Assembly (NCBI GenBank): GCA_947500135.1
Contig: CANMQX010000002.1
Span: forward strand, 248,001 to 312,000
Length of the DNA stretch: 64,000 nt
Source: an uncultured Paracoccaceae bacterium
Lineage (GTDB): Bacteria; Pseudomonadota; Alphaproteobacteria; Rhodobacterales; Rhodobacteraceae
Direction of reading: 5' to 3'
Translations under genes and position numbers: made by a program
Part shown: positions 61,623 to 64,000 of the stretch, piece by piece
How the letters are laid out: every line of letters starts with the position of its first letter
Position numbering within the stretch: position 1 is the stretch's first letter
Notes under the pieces: generated by a model
Told to the model about the DNA's origin: nothing
Database searches by the model: none
The model's input: only the letters and a program-made list of their open reading frames with translations

Positions 61623-64000
61623 TTATGCTGACCAGATTTTGCAAAGAGTGGCTTTCGTCTCTTGCATCTGGGTCACTGAATCGTAGCCATAGGTTTGGGC
61701 GGTGTTGGTACTTTCGCCCAACACGTAAGGGTCAGCCCCTTCGGGATATTTGCTACGCAAATCCTCGCCTTCGAAATGACCGCCAAAGTGGAATGGCATG
61801 AATGCCACGCCTTCGCCGACACGTTCGGTGATCATGGCCATCACTTTGACCTTCGCACCTTCCGGGCCTTCGACCCAAACTTGCGTGCCATCCCGGACGC
61901 CAAGGTTGTTGGCGTCGCGTGTGTTGATTTCGACGAACATGTCCTGCTGAAGCTCAGCCAACCAAGGGTTGGACCGGGTTTCGTCACCACCACCTTCGTA
62001 TTCCACCAGACGTCCCGAAGTCAGGATCATCGGATAGTCTTCGCTGAAATCCTGCTTCTGGATCGAGGCATACATGGTCGGCAGACGATAGAACTTCCGG
62101 TCCTCATAGGTCGGATAATCCTCCACCAGGTCACGGCGGTTGGTATAAAGCGGCTCGCGGTGGACCGGCACAGGGTCCGGGAAGGTCCAGACAACCGCGC
62201 GGGCCTTGGCGTTACCAAATGGCGCACATTCATGCGCGATGGCAACACGCTGGATACCGCCGGACAGGTCGGTCTTCCAATTCACCTTGGCGACCTTATC
62301 GTCATAGTCCGACGGGAACGGCGACATGCCAGCCTCACCGACCTCTGCCTTATAGTCCTGGAACCCATCAACACCCGCCGCTTTCGCGATAAAGGCGCGT
62401 TCGCTATCGGTCAGTTCGGTATGCCAGCCAAGATCCTTGAGCATCTGATAAGTAAACTCGGGATATCCATCCTGAATATCAGAATCAAGCGATGCGACAC
62501 CTTCGGCCAGCAGATTGTCACCGTCCCGTTCCACGCCAAACCGAGCGCGGAATGTCAGGCCACCTTCAGAGACACGCTTTGACATGTCGTAAAGGTTGGG
62601 CGTTCCAGGGTGGTTCATCTCGGCTGTGCCCCAGCTTGGCCATGGCAGACCGTAGTAGTCGCCGTCTGCCGGACCGCCATTGGCCTGCAAGGTTGTGCGA
62701 TCAAACGTGTGCTGGTTGGCCATGTGCATCTTGATCCGCTCAGGGCTTTGGCCAGTGTAACCGATGGTCCACATGCCGCGATTGAACTCTCGGGTGATGC
62801 TTTCGACATTTGGTGTTTCGGCGTCCTCCATCTCGATATTGCGGAATAACCGATCGCCCCAGCCGAACTTATTGGCGAATTTCGCCATGATCACTTCGTC
62901 AGGCTTGGATTCAAACAGTGGTTCAACAACCCGATCACGCCATTGCAGTGACCGGTTTGATGCAGTGACAGAGCCCCGTGTCTCAAACTGCGTACAAGCG
63001 GGCAGCAGATAGACACCATCTGTCCGGTCATGCAGCACGGCAGAGACGGTGGGATAAGGGTCAACCACAACCAACATATCCAACTGCTCCATGGCCGTCT
63101 TCATTTCCTTCATCCGGGTCTGCGAATTGGGCGCGTGACCCCACAACACCATGGCACGTACCTTGTCAGGATTGTCCATGTTTTCAGGGTCTTCCAAGAC
63201 ACCGTCAATCCAGCGCGACACCGGAATACCGGTCAGGTTCTGCAATGACGTGTCCTTGCCCTCAGCATCTTTCGGACCGGGTGCGAACTGGGCTTTCAGC
63301 CAATCGCCATCCTCTTCCCAGACACGACCCCAATGCGCCCATGCCCCTGCAGACAGGCCATAATAGCCGGGCAGCGTGTGGGACAGAACCCCAAGGTCCG
63401 TTGCACCCTGCACGTTGTCGTGGCCGCGGAAGATGTTGGTGCCGCCACCGCTGGTGCCCATATTGCCAAGGGCCAGCTGCAACACGCAGTAAGCGCGGGT
63501 GTTGTTGTTACCATTGGTGTGCTGTGTACCACCCATGCACCAGATCACGGTGCCGGGACGGTTATTGGCCATCGTGCGCGCAACGCGGCGCAACTGCGAA
63601 CCGGGCGCGCCAGTGACACGTTCAACCTCTTCCGGGGTCCAACGGGCAACTTCTTCCTTGATCTGGTCCATGCCCCAAACGCGGGTGCGGATGAATTCCT
63701 GATCTTCCCAACCATTTTCAAAGATGTGCCAGAGGATACCCCAAACCAGCGCCACATCAGTGCCAGGACGGAAGCGCACAAATTCATCGGCATGGGCCGC
63801 CGTGCGGGTAAAGCGCGGATCGCACACGATCAAAGGCGCATTGTTCTGCTCTTTCGCCTTCAGAAGGTGCAGCAGCGATACGGGGTGCGCTTCGGCAGGG
63901 TTACCACCGATGATAAAGATCGCTTTGGAATTGTGAATATCATTGTAGCTGTTGGTCATGGCACCGTAGCCCCATGTATTCGCCACACCAGCCACCGTGG
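61623..64000 (-). CDS. formate dehydrogenase catalytic (alpha) subunit, N-terminus cut by window edge
   Basis: About 793 C-terminal residues of a molybdopterin oxidoreductase are visible. They include the bis-MGD-binding segments (NSKAIFIIGGNPAEAHPVSL, LIVCDPRFTRTAAHADEFVR, GNMGTSGGGTNIFRGHDNVQ) and a C-terminal DUF-type domain (LVEYEGGGDETRSNPWLAEL, VAFMPFHFGGHFEGEDLRSK). The Fe-S/Tat N-terminus and the Cys or Sec ligand lie beyond the window, so the metal ligand cannot be read. The family is the periplasmic, Tat-exported FDH type. The neighbouring tungstate importer favours tungsten. Confidence 0.94.
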   Translation of the reverse strand, partial: TVAGVANTWGYGAMTNSYNDIHNSKAIFIIGGNPAEAHPVSLLHLLKAKEQNNAPLIVCDPRFTRTAAHADEFVRFRPGTDVALVWGILWHIFENGWEDQEFIRTRVWGMDQIKEEVARWTPEEVERVTGAPGSQLRRVARTMANNRPGTVIWCMGGTQHTNGNNNTRAYCVLQLALGNMGTSGGGTNIFRGHDNVQGATDLGVLSHTLPGYYGLSAGAWAHWGRVWEEDGDWLKAQFAPGPKDAEGKDTSLQNLTGIPVSRWIDGVLEDPENMDNPDKVRAMVLWGHAPNSQTRMKEMKTAMEQLDMLVVVDPYPTVSAVLHDRTDGVYLLPACTQFETRGSVTASNRSLQWRDRVVEPLFESKPDEVIMAKFANKFGWGDRLFRNIEMEDAETPNVESITREFNRGMWTIGYTGQSPERIKMHMANQHTFDRTTLQANGGPADGDYYGLPWPSWGTAEMNHPGTPNLYDMSKRVSEGGLTFRARFGVERDGDNLLAEGVASLDSDIQDGYPEFTYQMLKDLGWHTELTDSERAFIAKAAGVDGFQDYKAEVGEAGMSPFPSDYDDKVAKVNWKTDLSGGIQRVAIAHECAPFGNAKARAVVWTFPDPVPVHREPLYTNRRDLVEDYPTYEDRKFYRLPTMYASIQKQDFSEDYPMILTSGRLVEYEGGGDETRSNPWLAELQQDMFVEINTRDANNLGVRDGTQVWVEGPEGAKVKVMAMITERVGEGVAFMPFHFGGHFEGEDLRSKYPEGADPYVLGESTNTAQTYGYDSVTQMQETKATLCKIWSA

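Noticed and set aside
61623-64000. Selenocysteine in the formate dehydrogenase
   Set aside because: The active-site residue lies beyond the window edge, and no in-frame TGA is seen in the visible part.

Overview
The window comes from an alphaproteobacterial chromosome, most likely a Rhodobacteraceae (roseobacter-type) marine bacterium. The evidence is the gene order pyrH-frr-uppS-cdsA-dxr-rseP-bamA-ompH-fabZ-lpxA-lpxI-lpxB, a CckA-type hybrid kinase, an aglEFGAK alpha-glucoside locus, a divergent DUF6456/DUF6477 pair and moderately high GC. The genus cannot be fixed from the sequence. I see no insertion sequence, prophage, CRISPR array, rRNA or tRNA gene, and no gene-free stretch longer than about 280 bases. 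The window reads as a stable core chromosome carrying several metabolic islands.

Layout. 1-11.5 kb: a truncated RatA/COQ10-like gene, hpt with a tiny overlapping membrane-protein gene, two c-type cytochromes, lipA, the DUF6456/DUF6477 pair, an orphan MttB-type methyltransferase, guaA, an unrecognised 357-residue protein, a secreted YpfJ-like protein that lacks the catalytic glutamate, a small exported protein and a DMT exporter. 11.6-13.8 kb: a FadL-type outer membrane protein with a strong terminator and a second DMT exporter. 13.7-25.6 kb (minus strand): a long, tightly packed envelope-biogenesis cluster covering lipid A, isoprenoid, CDP-diacylglycerol and outer-membrane assembly functions, with an unannotated 41-codon membrane-protein gene between rseP and bamA. 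25.7-28.7 kb: miaA, an AraC regulator and a HEAT-like protein.

29-35.5 kb: a family-5 (oligopeptide/alpha-galactoside type) ABC importer with a Tat-exported binding protein, a strikingly long second permease and a fused double ATPase. 35.5-43.3 kb: housekeeping genes (lytic transglycosylase, ssb, aroB/aroK, xerD, a CorC-type protein, a GNAT). 43.4-53.5 kb: a complete sugar module. The aglEFGAK operon runs leftward and a LacI regulator, a GH1 beta-glucosidase and a glucokinase run rightward, so imported oligosaccharides can be cleaved to glucose and phosphorylated. LacI-type palindromes lie between the two arms. The same 10-bp palindrome also occurs in front of the family-5 ABC importer 20 kb away.

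53.5-55.9 kb: cckA with a perfect CtrA-type site upstream. 56-64 kb (minus strand): a formate dehydrogenase operon (catalytic subunit cut by the window edge, four-cluster Fe-S subunit, cytochrome b subunit), followed by a WD40-cytochrome c fusion, a 42-codon exported peptide and a complete tungstate ABC importer (tupBCA). This is the most coherent unusual system here. It looks like an energy-conserving, probably tungsten-dependent formate oxidation module that carries its own metal supply and a built-in c-type cytochrome. Strong hairpins recur at gene boundaries inside the agl, family-5 ABC and fdh operons.
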